Source: Deltaproteobacteria bacterium
Lineage (GTDB): Bacteria; Desulfobacterota; DSM-4660; Desulfatiglandales; B25-G16
NCBI GenBank assembly: GCA_003646875.1
Contig: QMLT01000129.1
Coordinates: forward strand, 1-5,763
Direction of reading: 5' to 3'
DNA: 5,763 nt
This document shows positions 1-5,763 of the stretch, one piece after another (the stretch's first letter is position 1; the number at the start of each line of letters is the position of its first letter). The position numbers were made by a program, and so were the translations under genes. Below the pieces are notes generated by a model, which made no database searches, had not been told where the DNA came from, and saw only the letters and a program-made list of their open reading frames with translations.

Positions 1-1
1 A

Positions 2-502
2 GACTTTGACATAGTTAATTTAGGCAAAGCTGTGGTCAGTTACCTGAATATCGCCACGCTTCTCATTGCCCTTTTTCTAATGTTTATCCTCTTTCTTTTT
101 TTTAAATATACCAAGGTGGGTATTGCCATGAAAGCTACCCAGCAGAATATGATAGCCGCGAGGATAAATGGCATCAGGGCCAATAGAATATTATCCATAA
201 CCTGGGGTATGAGTTCCCTTATCGGTGCTGTGGCCGGCATGATGTTGGCGCCTATGGCTACCCTGGACCCGAATTTGATGATGGATCCCTTGCTCAAAGG
301 TTTTGCTGCTGCAGTTTTGGGCGGAATGACCACATTAGTTGGTTCTGCTATTGGAGGCTATCTCCTTGGTATTATTGAAACCCTGTTTGGTGGATACGTT
401 TCTTTGCAATTTAAGTCCATAGTGGCTTTTTTGATCATTGTCCTGGTTCTCTGTTTCAAGCCAAGTGGCCTTTTTGCCAAACACTATGTCAGAAAGGTGT
501 AA
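2..502 (+). CDS. livH: Branched-chain amino acid type ABC transporter permease LivH, C-terminal part (5' end cut by window)
   Basis: This is an inner-membrane permease of a HAAT-family importer; LivH normally pairs with LivM to form the translocation channel. The reading frame is open from base 2, giving 166 visible residues of a family usually near 290-310, so the N-terminal half lies upstream and the GTG at 32 is not a real start. Four hydrophobic segments are visible: about residues 13-36, 62-84, 97-127 and 138-153. Between the first two is the cytoplasmic loop with the family pattern GIAMKATQQN...AARINGI, which contacts the ATPases. The block KGFAAAVLGGMTTLVGSAIGG and the ending KPSGLFAKHYVRKV are LivH-like; LivM has a different loop and a different C-terminal block. 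It ends at TAA, 89 bases before livG. A run of eight T at 96-103 encodes part of the first membrane segment. LivH over LivM is a confident call from these motifs. Confidence 0.93.
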   Translation, partial: DFDIVNLGKAVVSYLNIATLLIALFLMFILFLFFKYTKVGIAMKATQQNMIAARINGIRANRILSITWGMSSLIGAVAGMMLAPMATLDPNLMMDPLLKGFAAAVLGGMTTLVGSAIGGYLLGIIETLFGGYVSLQFKSIVAFLIIVLVLCFKPSGLFAKHYVRKV

Positions 503-513
503 TAGGTTTATTC

Positions 514-556
514 GCCCGGTGAAATACGCTACGCTGTTACCTATGGTAACACGGGC
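514..556. repeat. Palindromic hairpin element between livH and livG
   Basis: A perfect 7-bp stem TGTTACC (535-541), loop TAT, GGTAACA (545-551) is flanked by an outer 5-bp pair GCCCG (514-518) with CGGGC (552-556). The outer pair stacks directly on the 3' side of the inner stem, while the 5' side has a 16-base bulge (519-534) containing the direct repeat TACGC TACGC (525-529 and 530-534, allowing for the shared T). No T-run follows the 3' arm, so it is not a classic intrinsic terminator. Its form resembles REP-type dispersed palindromes, which often sit between genes of an operon and can mark transcript processing or attenuation; that class assignment is an inference. The rest of the 503-591 spacer shows nothing recognisable apart from a 13-codon frame at 575-616 with no ribosome binding site. 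Confidence 0.55.
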
Positions 557-591
557 TAAAGGTTTGTTGATTTAATGAGTAAAAAATTTTT

Positions 592-1410
592 ATGGATACT
601 CTCGAAAAACAAGTAGAATCAGATTTTTTTAGCATTCATAATCTCTCAATTGCCTTTGGCGGCCTCACTGCAGTTGATAATATTAGCTTCGATGTTGCTA
701 AAAAATCTATCTTTTCTATTATTGGACCCAACGGCGCTGGAAAAACTACTATCTTTAACTGTATCAGTGGTCTTTATACGCCAGATAGTGGAAAAATAGT
801 CTTTAAGGGTGAAGATATAATAGGTCTAAGGCCCCACAAGATTGCCATAAAGGGGATTGCCCGCACCTTTCAGAATATTGAGCTCTTTTCCAGGATGACA
901 ACAATGGAAAATTTGATGTTAGGCAGGCATATCCATATTAAAACAGGTGTATTGAGTGGAGCTACCTTTTTTAGACGAAAATCACCAGCTGCCCGTGAAG
1001 AGATAAAGCATAGAGAACGGGTAGAGCAGATCATTGACCTCCTTGATTTACAATCTGCCAGAAACCAGTTTGTTGGGGGTCTTCCCTATGGAACCCAGAA
1101 GCTTATTGAATTAGGGAGAGCCTTAGCCCTTGAACCTGAACTTTTACTCCTGGATGAACCCTCAGCCGGAATGAATACAGAGGAAAAGCAGGATCTTATT
1201 TTTTGGATAAAGGACATACAGGATGTGCTGGGAGTTACAATCCTATTAATAGAGCACGACATGAAGGTGGTCATGGATATCTCAGACCGTGTCCTGGCCA
1301 TCAATTTTGGCAAATTTATCACGGAAGGCGGCCCTGAAGAGGTACATAAACACCCTGAGGTCTTGAAGGCATACTTAGGAGAGGATGAAATCATTGACCA
1401 AACTGCTTGA
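592..1410 (+). CDS. livG: Branched-chain amino acid type ABC transporter ATP-binding protein LivG
   Basis: This is one of the two cytoplasmic ATPases that power the importer, working as a heterodimer with LivF against the LivH/LivM channel. The 272-residue length is close to the family norm of about 255, with roughly 12 extra residues at the N-terminus. Visible motifs are Walker A GPNGAGKTT (45-53), the Q-loop glutamine in ARTFQN (Q94), the family-type signature LPYGTQK (164-170, replacing LSGGQ as is normal in LivG), Walker B LLLLDEP (184-190), the D-loop SAGMN, and the switch histidine in IEHDM (H222). The C-terminal stretch ending HPEVLKAYLGE is typical of LivG. An in-frame TAA at 580-582 limits the start to ATG 592, yet no clear Shine-Dalgarno sequence precedes it. 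The last 26 bases overlap livF, indicating coupled translation and matched amounts of the two ATPases. Confidence 0.96.
   Translation: MDTLEKQVESDFFSIHNLSIAFGGLTAVDNISFDVAKKSIFSIIGPNGAGKTTIFNCISGLYTPDSGKIVFKGEDIIGLRPHKIAIKGIARTFQNIELFSRMTTMENLMLGRHIHIKTGVLSGATFFRRKSPAAREEIKHRERVEQIIDLLDLQSARNQFVGGLPYGTQKLIELGRALALEPELLLLDEPSAGMNTEEKQDLIFWIKDIQDVLGVTILLIEHDMKVVMDISDRVLAINFGKFITEGGPEEVHKHPEVLKAYLGEDEIIDQTA
1377..1384 (+). promoter_or_regulatory. Ribosome binding site of livF, inside livG
   Basis: AGGAGAGG lies within the livG coding region directly before the ATG at 1385. The AGGAG core (1377-1381) is only three bases from the ATG, a short spacing. The in-frame TTG at 1394 would be better spaced but is a weaker start codon. 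Either choice keeps the whole ATPase domain and the overlap with livG, so translation of livF is probably coupled to that of livG. Confidence 0.6.
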
Positions 1411-2170
1411 GATAAAAAATATAGAGACATTCTATACCCTGATTTATGCCTTACGTGGTGTATCACTCACTGTGGATGAAGGAACTATCACTGCTATCCT
1501 TGGAAATAATGGGGCAGGAAAATCAACTATATTAAAAACAGTTATGGGACTGATTGAGGATCAACCGGACAAGGGAACTATAGAGTTTATAGGAAAGAGG
1601 ATTGATCGTAAGGACCCTGAACAGATAGTCAGGTTAGGTATCTCGTATGTTCCAGAGGGTCGTGAGGTATTTGACGAGCTAACAGTGAGAGAAAATTTAC
1701 TTATGGGAGCCTACATCAGGCATGATAGGGCTGGAATAAAGGAAGATTTCAAAAAGATCTACAACTATTTTCCAGTACTTGTGGAAAGAGAGGATCAGCT
1801 CGCCGGAACACTCTCAGGTGGTGAACAGCAGATGCTGGCAATAGGACGGGCCTTAATGAACAGCCCTAAACTACTCTTCCTGGATGAGCCATCCTTAGGG
1901 CTTTCACCCATCCTGGTTGCGCAAATATTTGGCATTATAAAATCCATAAATGAAGAGGGTGTTACCATGCTCCTGGTAGAACAAAATGCGCGGATGGCAT
2001 TAAAAATTGCCCATATTGGTTTGATATTGGAAAATGGACGATTCGTCATGAAAGGAAAGGCCCAGGAATTGATGGAAGATAAGGATGTACAGGAATTTTA
2101 CATGGGGGTTAAGGCTGAAGAATCTGCCAAAGGATATCAACGCTGGAAGAGGAAAAAAAGGTGGAGATAG
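1385..2170 (+). CDS. livF: Branched-chain amino acid type ABC transporter ATP-binding protein LivF
   Basis: This is the second ATPase of the importer and partner of LivG. At 261 residues it is slightly longer than the usual 235 or so. Motifs in order are Walker A GNNGAGKST (40-48), the block ISYVPEGREVF (86-96) in which the usual Q-loop glutamine is replaced as in other LivF proteins, the canonical signature LSGGEQQ (143-149), Walker B LLFLDEPS (163-170), and VEQNA (198-202), where glutamine stands in place of the switch histidine, also a LivF trait. The extra length is a basic C-terminal tail, GYQRWKRKKRWR, which I associate with LivF of Desulfobacterota. The gene overlaps livG by 26 bases and ends four bases before the acyl-CoA synthetase start. 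The tail is encoded partly by an A7 run (2153-2159), which also sits just upstream of the next gene's ribosome binding site. Confidence 0.96.
   Translation: MKSLTKLLEIKNIETFYTLIYALRGVSLTVDEGTITAILGNNGAGKSTILKTVMGLIEDQPDKGTIEFIGKRIDRKDPEQIVRLGISYVPEGREVFDELTVRENLLMGAYIRHDRAGIKEDFKKIYNYFPVLVEREDQLAGTLSGGEQQMLAIGRALMNSPKLLFLDEPSLGLSPILVAQIFGIIKSINEEGVTMLLVEQNARMALKIAHIGLILENGRFVMKGKAQELMEDKDVQEFYMGVKAEESAKGYQRWKRKKRWR
2160..2166 (+). promoter_or_regulatory. Ribosome binding site that fixes the acyl-CoA synthetase start
   Basis: GGTGGAG ends eight bases before the ATG at 2175 and overlaps the last codons of livF. This spacing supports 2175 over the in-frame ATG at 2085, which lies 86 bases inside livF and would add 30 residues that do not look like an acyl-CoA synthetase N-terminus. 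Confidence 0.7.
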
Positions 2171-2174
2171 TGTA

Positions 2175-3980
2175 ATGACCCTAAAAACTACACCTCAAAT
2201 ATTCAAGGACACGGTTCAGAAGTATGGCGACCGTGTTGCCATGCGCAAAAAGGAATATGGCCTCTGGCATGATATCTCCTGGAATGAGTATTACACACTG
2301 GCCAAACATATAGGCTCGGCCTTAATATCCATGGGTCTTGAAAAGGGAGACCGTGTATCCATTATCGGCGATAATTGTCCTGAATGGGTAATTATAGATG
2401 TGGGCGTCCAATGTGCTGGCGGAGTGGCTGTCGGGATCTATTCAACCAATGCCTGGCCACAGGTCGAGTATGTAATTCAGAATTCAGAATCTAAATTCTT
2501 CTTTGTGGAAAATGAGGAACAACTTGATAAATGGCTCCATTTCAGGGACAACATTCCTTTTTTAAAAAAGGTTATCGTCTGGGATCTGGAGGGTCTCAGA
2601 CACTTCAAAGACCCTATGGTTATGACATACAATGAAATCCTGGAGAAAGGCCGTCTGATTGTAGAAAAGGATTCCAATTTTTTTGAGAGGCGTATGGCCG
2701 AGGTGACTCCCGATGATCTCTCAATGCTTATCTATACTTCTGGCACAACCGGTCCGCCTAAGGGAGCGATGTTAACTCATAGCAACCTGACGTGGATGGG
2801 TCAAGCTATCACCACAGATAACCCCATGTATGATACGGATGAGGTAATGTCATTCCTTCCACTCTGCCATATTTTTGAACAGCTCTTTTCTGTTCTTGGC
2901 CATATAGAAAACGGCTATATTGTGAACTTCATTGAGAGTCCTGATACGGTAACAGACAACATGATAGAGGTATCCCCCACGGTTGGGTATGCGGTTCCAC
3001 GAATATGGGAAAAATATCTTTCCGCCGTCTATATTAAAATGTCGGACGCCACCTGGTTTAAAAAACTGGTATTTTCCGCCGCATTCAAGCTTGGCAAAAA
3101 AAGGGCCTCCCTGAGGATGGATTTCAAGAAGGTGCCCTTTTATTTAAAGGTACTCTACCAGCTTGCCTACCTTGCAGTCTTCAGAAAGCTCAAAGAAAGG
3201 TTAGGGTTTGATCGTTTACGGATTGCCTATTCCGGCGCTGCTCCTATCTCACCGGATGTGCTTCATTTTTTTCAATCCATCGGTGTCAACCTCATTGAGG
3301 GCTATGGCCAAACAGAGGGCACAGGCGTCACCTGCGTATCCAGGGCTGGACGAGTGAAGTTTGGGGCAGTGGGTCCTCCTCTGACTGGAACAGAGATAAA
3401 AATTGCCGAGGATGGTGAGATACTGGTAAAGTCCCCGAGTGTGTTCAAGGGTTACTACAATGACCCTGAGTCTACCGCAGAGGCCCTAAAAGATGGATGG
3501 CTTTATTCTGGTGACATAGGTCAAATAGATGAGGATGGTTATCTGAAGATCACGGACCGGAAAAAGGATATCATTGTTACCGCTGGAGGCAAAAACATTA
3601 CCCCTCAATACATAGAAAATAAGTTAAAATTTAGCTCATACATTAATGACGCCGTTATTATTGGCGACAAGAGAAAATTTATTACCTCTCTGATCATGAT
3701 TGATGAGGATAATGTGGTGAAATATGCCCAGGACCATAAAGTGCAGTTTTCTACCTATAAAGATTTGACACAGGACCCTGAGATCATTAAGCTGATTCAG
3801 GGGGAAGTGAATAAAGTAAATGATACACTGGCGCGTGTGGAGCAGATCAAGAAGTTCACGATCCTGCCCAAGAAGCTTTACGAGGAAGATGGTGAGGTCA
3901 CACCCACTATGAAGGTAAAAAGAAAATATGTGAATGAGGCATTTGGTGATATAATTGATAATATGTATAAAAGTAGATAG
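2175..3980 (+). CDS. AMP-forming long-chain-type acyl-CoA synthetase (AMP-binding family)
   Basis: This cytoplasmic enzyme activates a carboxylic acid with ATP to an acyl-adenylate and then transfers the acyl group to CoA, releasing AMP. It has 601 residues, normal for the long-chain (FadD15/FAA-like) branch. Motifs are the P-loop YTSGTTGPPKG (187-197), the linker region around PLCHIFEQ (229-236), GYGQTEG (376-382), the fatty-acyl signature from DGWLYSGDIG (440-449) through the hinge DRKKDIIVTAGGKNITP (461-477), and the C-terminal TPTMKVKRK (576-584), which should hold the catalytic lysine, probably K580. All expected catalytic elements are present. It starts four bases after livF, so it is cotranscribed with the transporter and probably acts on the imported solute or its product. 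The chain length or aromatic nature of the substrate cannot be read from sequence, so I give no gene symbol. Confidence 0.93.
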   Translation: MTLKTTPQIFKDTVQKYGDRVAMRKKEYGLWHDISWNEYYTLAKHIGSALISMGLEKGDRVSIIGDNCPEWVIIDVGVQCAGGVAVGIYSTNAWPQVEYVIQNSESKFFFVENEEQLDKWLHFRDNIPFLKKVIVWDLEGLRHFKDPMVMTYNEILEKGRLIVEKDSNFFERRMAEVTPDDLSMLIYTSGTTGPPKGAMLTHSNLTWMGQAITTDNPMYDTDEVMSFLPLCHIFEQLFSVLGHIENGYIVNFIESPDTVTDNMIEVSPTVGYAVPRIWEKYLSAVYIKMSDATWFKKLVFSAAFKLGKKRASLRMDFKKVPFYLKVLYQLAYLAVFRKLKERLGFDRLRIAYSGAAPISPDVLHFFQSIGVNLIEGYGQTEGTGVTCVSRAGRVKFGAVGPPLTGTEIKIAEDGEILVKSPSVFKGYYNDPESTAEALKDGWLYSGDIGQIDEDGYLKITDRKKDIIVTAGGKNITPQYIENKLKFSSYINDAVIIGDKRKFITSLIMIDEDNVVKYAQDHKVQFSTYKDLTQDPEIIKLIQGEVNKVNDTLARVEQIKKFTILPKKLYEEDGEVTPTMKVKRKYVNEAFGDIIDNMYKSR

Positions 3981-3985
3981 ATAGA

Positions 3986-4042
3986 AGGAGGATGAACTTT
4001 AGAACGGGGCAAAAGAAACCATGAACTACTAATTAAAGGAGG
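3986..4042 (+). promoter_or_regulatory. Spacer with two Shine-Dalgarno sequences before the binding-protein gene
   Basis: The 68-base gap between the synthetase and the binding-protein gene holds AGGAGG twice, at 3986-3991 and 4037-4042. The second is six bases from ATG 4049 and is a near-ideal ribosome binding site, fitting the higher expression that binding proteins usually need relative to their ABC subunits. The first abuts an ATG at 3992 with no spacer; that ATG opens a frame of only ten codons (stop at 4022-4024). I see no convincing promoter and no terminator hairpin in the gap, so the binding protein is probably on the same transcript. Confidence 0.6.
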
Positions 4043-4048
4043 GGAAAG

Positions 4049-5263
4049 ATGAAAAAGGGGAACTTATTTATCGTGATGGCCTTAGTAATGGTCTTTTCTT
4101 TAGCTATCATCCCTATCGTGCTCGCAGAAAGAGGAGTCACTGATACAGAAATCAGGATCGGTCAATGGGGCCCCCAAACCGGGCCCGCTGCCCTTTGGGG
4201 AGCGGTTGCGCGGGGATCCGGGCTTTTATTCAAGATTATTAACGAGGAGGGTGGAATTCATGGCAGGAAGATAAAATACTTTTTAAGGGATGACGCCTAT
4301 CAACCCCCCAAAACAAAGGCTATTGCCAAAGAACTGGTTGAGGACAAGAAGGTCTTTGCATTTGCTTCAGGTGTTGGAACGGCAACTGGTTTTGCTGTTA
4401 GAGATTACCTGGAAAAAAACAGAGTCCCCTGGATAGGACCAGCAGCAGGATCTGTTCATTGGTGTTATCCACCTGAGAAGGCACCTTATCTATTCGGAAC
4501 TTATCCTCTCTATTGCGATGAGGCATTCCTCCTTGTAAATTATGCTATTGATAGGTTAGGGAAAAAGAGGATAGCCTTTTTCTACCAGAATGATGATTAT
4601 GGTAAAGTCGGTCTTATCGGCGCCCAGATTGCCCTGGAAAGAAAGGGTATGAAATTTGCTGCCACAGTTTCAGCAGAGCCACTTGATACAGATCTCAGTT
4701 CTCACTGCATGAAGCTAAAGGCTGCCAAACCTGATGTAGTCATTATGTGGGTCCTTCCAAAACATGGGGCTATTATGCTTGGCACCGCAGCAAAACTTGG
4801 ATTTAAACCGCTTTGGATGACAACAAGCACCCTGAGTGATTACCAGCTAATGTATAAGATCAGTAAGGGTCTATTTAAAGATGTAATCTTTGCAACCTTT
4901 GGCGAGCTACTTCACTCAAAAAACCCATTAATGGTAAAGTATCATGAGGCCCAAAAAAGACTGGAGCCAAAAGATAGATGGGGAATCTTTTACTATGCCG
5001 GTATCCTCTTTATCGAGCCAATGGTTGAGGCATTTAGAAGATGCGGAAGAAATTTGACTGTTGATAATTTCATCAGGGCTATGGAATCAATTAAAGACTT
5101 TCAGGGCATCGGCCCTAAGATGAGTTTCGGACCAAAGAAAAGACAGGGATCGCGCTCATTCTTTATTGCCAGATGCACTGAGGGCGGAAATGCTGAAAAG
5201 CTTACCGACTGGCTGACATCTGATATTGATGTTTACGAAGTGAAAAGAAGGCTTGAGCATTAA
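4049..5263 (+). CDS. Periplasmic solute-binding protein of the branched-chain amino acid type (LivK-like, type 1 fold)
   Basis: This is the extracytoplasmic receptor that should deliver solute to the LivHGF importer. It is 404 residues long, within the family range. Residues 1-26 form a Sec signal peptide: MKK, a hydrophobic core, and likely cleavage after VLA-26. No lipobox cysteine is present, so the mature protein should be free in the periplasm. The mature part begins with TDTEIRIGQWGPQTGPAA (31-48), the usual first strand of Peripla_BP_6 proteins, followed by the conserved NEEGGIHGRKI (65-75). Other family hallmarks are PWIGPAAGS (127-135), RIAFFYQNDDYGKVG (174-188), and KPDVVIMW (227-234) in the second lobe. 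The ligand cannot be deduced, because HAAT receptors bind amino acids, amides, urea or aromatic and aliphatic acids; the adjacent acyl-CoA synthetase favours a carboxylic acid. The strong ribosome binding site supports the chosen start. It is the last gene of the cluster. Confidence 0.93.
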   Translation: MKKGNLFIVMALVMVFSLAIIPIVLAERGVTDTEIRIGQWGPQTGPAALWGAVARGSGLLFKIINEEGGIHGRKIKYFLRDDAYQPPKTKAIAKELVEDKKVFAFASGVGTATGFAVRDYLEKNRVPWIGPAAGSVHWCYPPEKAPYLFGTYPLYCDEAFLLVNYAIDRLGKKRIAFFYQNDDYGKVGLIGAQIALERKGMKFAATVSAEPLDTDLSSHCMKLKAAKPDVVIMWVLPKHGAIMLGTAAKLGFKPLWMTTSTLSDYQLMYKISKGLFKDVIFATFGELLHSKNPLMVKYHEAQKRLEPKDRWGIFYYAGILFIEPMVEAFRRCGRNLTVDNFIRAMESIKDFQGIGPKMSFGPKKRQGSRSFFIARCTEGGNAEKLTDWLTSDIDVYEVKRRLEH

Positions 5264-5269
5264 AGTTGG

Positions 5270-5305
5270 TTGGGTCTCTTGGGTTCGTCGGGTTTCTTGA
5301 GTCTG
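5270..5305 (+). repeat. Degenerate 9-base tandem repeat, four units, array A
   Basis: Directly after the stop of the binding-protein gene are four consecutive 9-base units: TTGGGTCTC, TTGGGTTCG, TCGGGTTTC and TTGAGTCTG. The period is nine throughout with no slippage, and the core GGGTT or a one-base variant recurs in each unit. The array is read as the reverse complement of array B at 5359-5403. No coding function is apparent. Confidence 0.7.
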
Positions 5306-5372
5306 CTTATACCTTTAGGAACTTAATATATGCTGTTTTTCCACTGCAGACAGATTAAAACCCTATGAACCC
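5281..5372. repeat. Interrupted inverted repeat between convergent genes, possible bidirectional terminator
   Basis: Three perfectly complementary 6-base blocks are nested in the correct order. GGGTTC (5281-5286) pairs with GAACCC (5367-5372), GGGTTT (5290-5295) with AAACCC (5358-5363), and GTCTGC (5301-5306) with GCAGAC (5346-5351). The first two are separated by a 3-by-3 internal loop, the second and third by five and six bases, and the apical loop is 39 bases (5307-5345). Because it lies between the convergent binding-protein gene and feoB, it could end transcription from both sides, but neither arm is followed by the T-run of a classical intrinsic terminator. The rest of the 5264-5398 interval holds only the two repeat arrays that make the arms. 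Confidence 0.6.
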
Positions 5373-5403
5373 TATGAACTCAACAAACACAATAAACTCT
5401 AAA
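5359..5403 (-). repeat. Degenerate 9-base tandem repeat, five units, array B (inverted relative to array A)
   Basis: On the plus strand the units read AACCCTATG, AACCCTATG, AACTCAACA, AACACAATA and AACTCTAAA, with an exact period of nine and the first two identical. On the minus strand this gives cores GAGTTTATT, GTGTTTGTT, GAGTTCATA and GGGTTCATA, matching the GRGTTYNTN pattern of array A. The last unit covers the feoB stop codon (5399-5401), so the array and the gene's 3' end are fused. Confidence 0.7.
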
Positions 5404-5763
5404 CCCCTACCCCTAAAAAAAGACCTGCTTGGTGAACTATTAATGCCACTACATAGGCGCTTACAAGGCTATAGATCATGGAAAACAGCGCCCAGCGCCA
5501 ATTACTTTCTTTTTTGATTGTTATAACAGTCACAAAACAGGGAACATACAGCATCATAAAGATAATCAATGTAAATGCTGTCAATTGATTCCAGCCTGGT
5601 TCTTTTTGAAGCTTTACTGATAATGGTTCAGGTTCTTCAGCTACACATTCTCCGAGAGAATAGGCGGTTCCCAGGGTAGAAAGAATCACCTCCTTGGCTG
5701 CAAAACCTCCAATAAGGGCAATATTTGTCCTGTATTCAAAACCAAGGGGGTTTGTTAAAGTAG
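5399..5763 (-). CDS. feoB: Ferrous iron transport protein B (FeoB), C-terminal fragment (5' end beyond window)
   Basis: FeoB is an inner-membrane Fe(II) transporter with an N-terminal G-protein domain and a C-terminal membrane domain; only the last 120 residues are visible. The frame is open to the window edge, so the GTG at 5689 is an internal valine codon and not a start. Visible family features are NPLGFEYRTNIALIGGFAAKE (residues 4-24) leading into VILSTLGTAYSLGE (25-38), part of the Gate region of the membrane domain. Two membrane segments follow, at about residues 60-82 and 90-117. The first contains the conserved MLYVPCFVT with its Pro-Cys pair, and the segments are joined by KKESNWRWALFSMIY. 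The protein ends LFLGVGV at a TAG that lies in the 9-base repeat array. The gene is convergent with the Liv cluster and has no evident link to it. The G domain and any feoA lie beyond 5763. Confidence 0.94.
   Translation of the reverse strand, partial: TLTNPLGFEYRTNIALIGGFAAKEVILSTLGTAYSLGECVAEEPEPLSVKLQKEPGWNQLTAFTLIIFMMLYVPCFVTVITIKKESNWRWALFSMIYSLVSAYVVALIVHQAGLFLGVGV

Noticed and set aside
32..502. GTG 32 as the start of a short complete permease
   Set aside because: The frame is open upstream to base 2 and the visible part matches only the C-terminal half of LivH, so the gene is cut by the window edge.
564..592. Promoter for livG with TTGTTG at 564-569 and a T-rich -10 at 587-592
   Set aside because: The 17-base spacing is right, but the -10 (TTTTTA) is poor and transcription would start inside the livG coding region.
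1086..1466. Minus-strand open frames opposite livH, livG, livF and the synthetase (40-333, 1086-1466, 1795-2049, 2477-2677)
   Set aside because: Each lies wholly or almost wholly opposite a well-supported gene, and none has a recognisable domain; they are antisense shadows.
2153..2160. A7G run near the end of livF as a programmed frameshift making a LivF-synthetase fusion
   Set aside because: The run is not in phase with the canonical A AAA AAG -1 heptamer, and reaching the synthetase frame would need a +1 shift; the synthetase has its own start and ribosome binding site.
2085..2174. 30-residue N-terminal extension of the acyl-CoA synthetase from ATG 2085
   Set aside because: It lies inside livF in another frame, has no ribosome binding site and no family similarity; ATG 2175 has GGTGGAG at good spacing and gives the usual N-terminus.
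5333..5340. T5 run at about 5336-5340 as the end of an intrinsic terminator for the plus-strand cluster
   Set aside because: No stable GC-rich hairpin immediately precedes it; the sequence before it is A/T-rich and unpaired.
5399..5689. A stand-alone 96-residue membrane protein on the minus strand starting at 5689
   Set aside because: The frame continues upstream to the window end and the added residues (LGFEYRTNIALIGGFAAKE) are FeoB sequence, so it is the C-terminus of feoB.

Overview
The window looks like part of a Gram-negative bacterial chromosome of moderate to low GC. An exported solute-binding protein implies a periplasm. An acyl-CoA synthetase embedded in a Liv-type ABC transporter operon, and a LivF tail ending YQRWKRKKRWR, are both patterns I associate with anaerobic Desulfobacterota (former Deltaproteobacteria). 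The phylum is an inference from gene order and protein style; no rRNA or marker gene is present.

Positions 1 to 5263 are one plus-strand gene cluster for a branched-chain amino acid type (HAAT, Liv) ABC importer. In order it holds the 3' end of the permease livH (2-502), an 89-base spacer with a palindromic hairpin, the ATPase genes livG (592-1410) and livF (1385-2170, overlapping livG by 26 bases), an AMP-forming acyl-CoA synthetase (2175-3980, four bases after livF), and a periplasmic solute-binding protein (4049-5263, with a strong ribosome binding site). The tight packing from livG to the synthetase indicates one transcript with translational coupling. The second permease, livM, usually sits between livH and livG but is not there; it must lie upstream or elsewhere.

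The likely joint function is uptake of a small organic solute and, if that solute is a carboxylic acid, its immediate activation to a CoA thioester. The synthetase carries all the usual adenylation motifs and a fatty-acyl-CoA-synthetase signature, so the true substrate may be an organic, fatty or aromatic acid rather than leucine, isoleucine or valine. The sequence alone cannot settle this.

Positions 5264 to 5398 separate convergent genes. This stretch holds two degenerate arrays of a 9-base repeat in opposite orientation, which together form a long interrupted inverted repeat. It is the most unusual non-coding structure here and may be a bidirectional terminator, a dispersed repeat element, or both. 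On the minus strand, 5399 to the window end is the C-terminal part of feoB, a ferrous iron transporter, functionally unrelated to the Liv cluster. Its stop codon lies inside the repeat array.

I found no CRISPR array, tRNA, rRNA, transposase or phage gene. The protein families are all known; the parts that deserve a second look are the non-coding elements and the operon composition.
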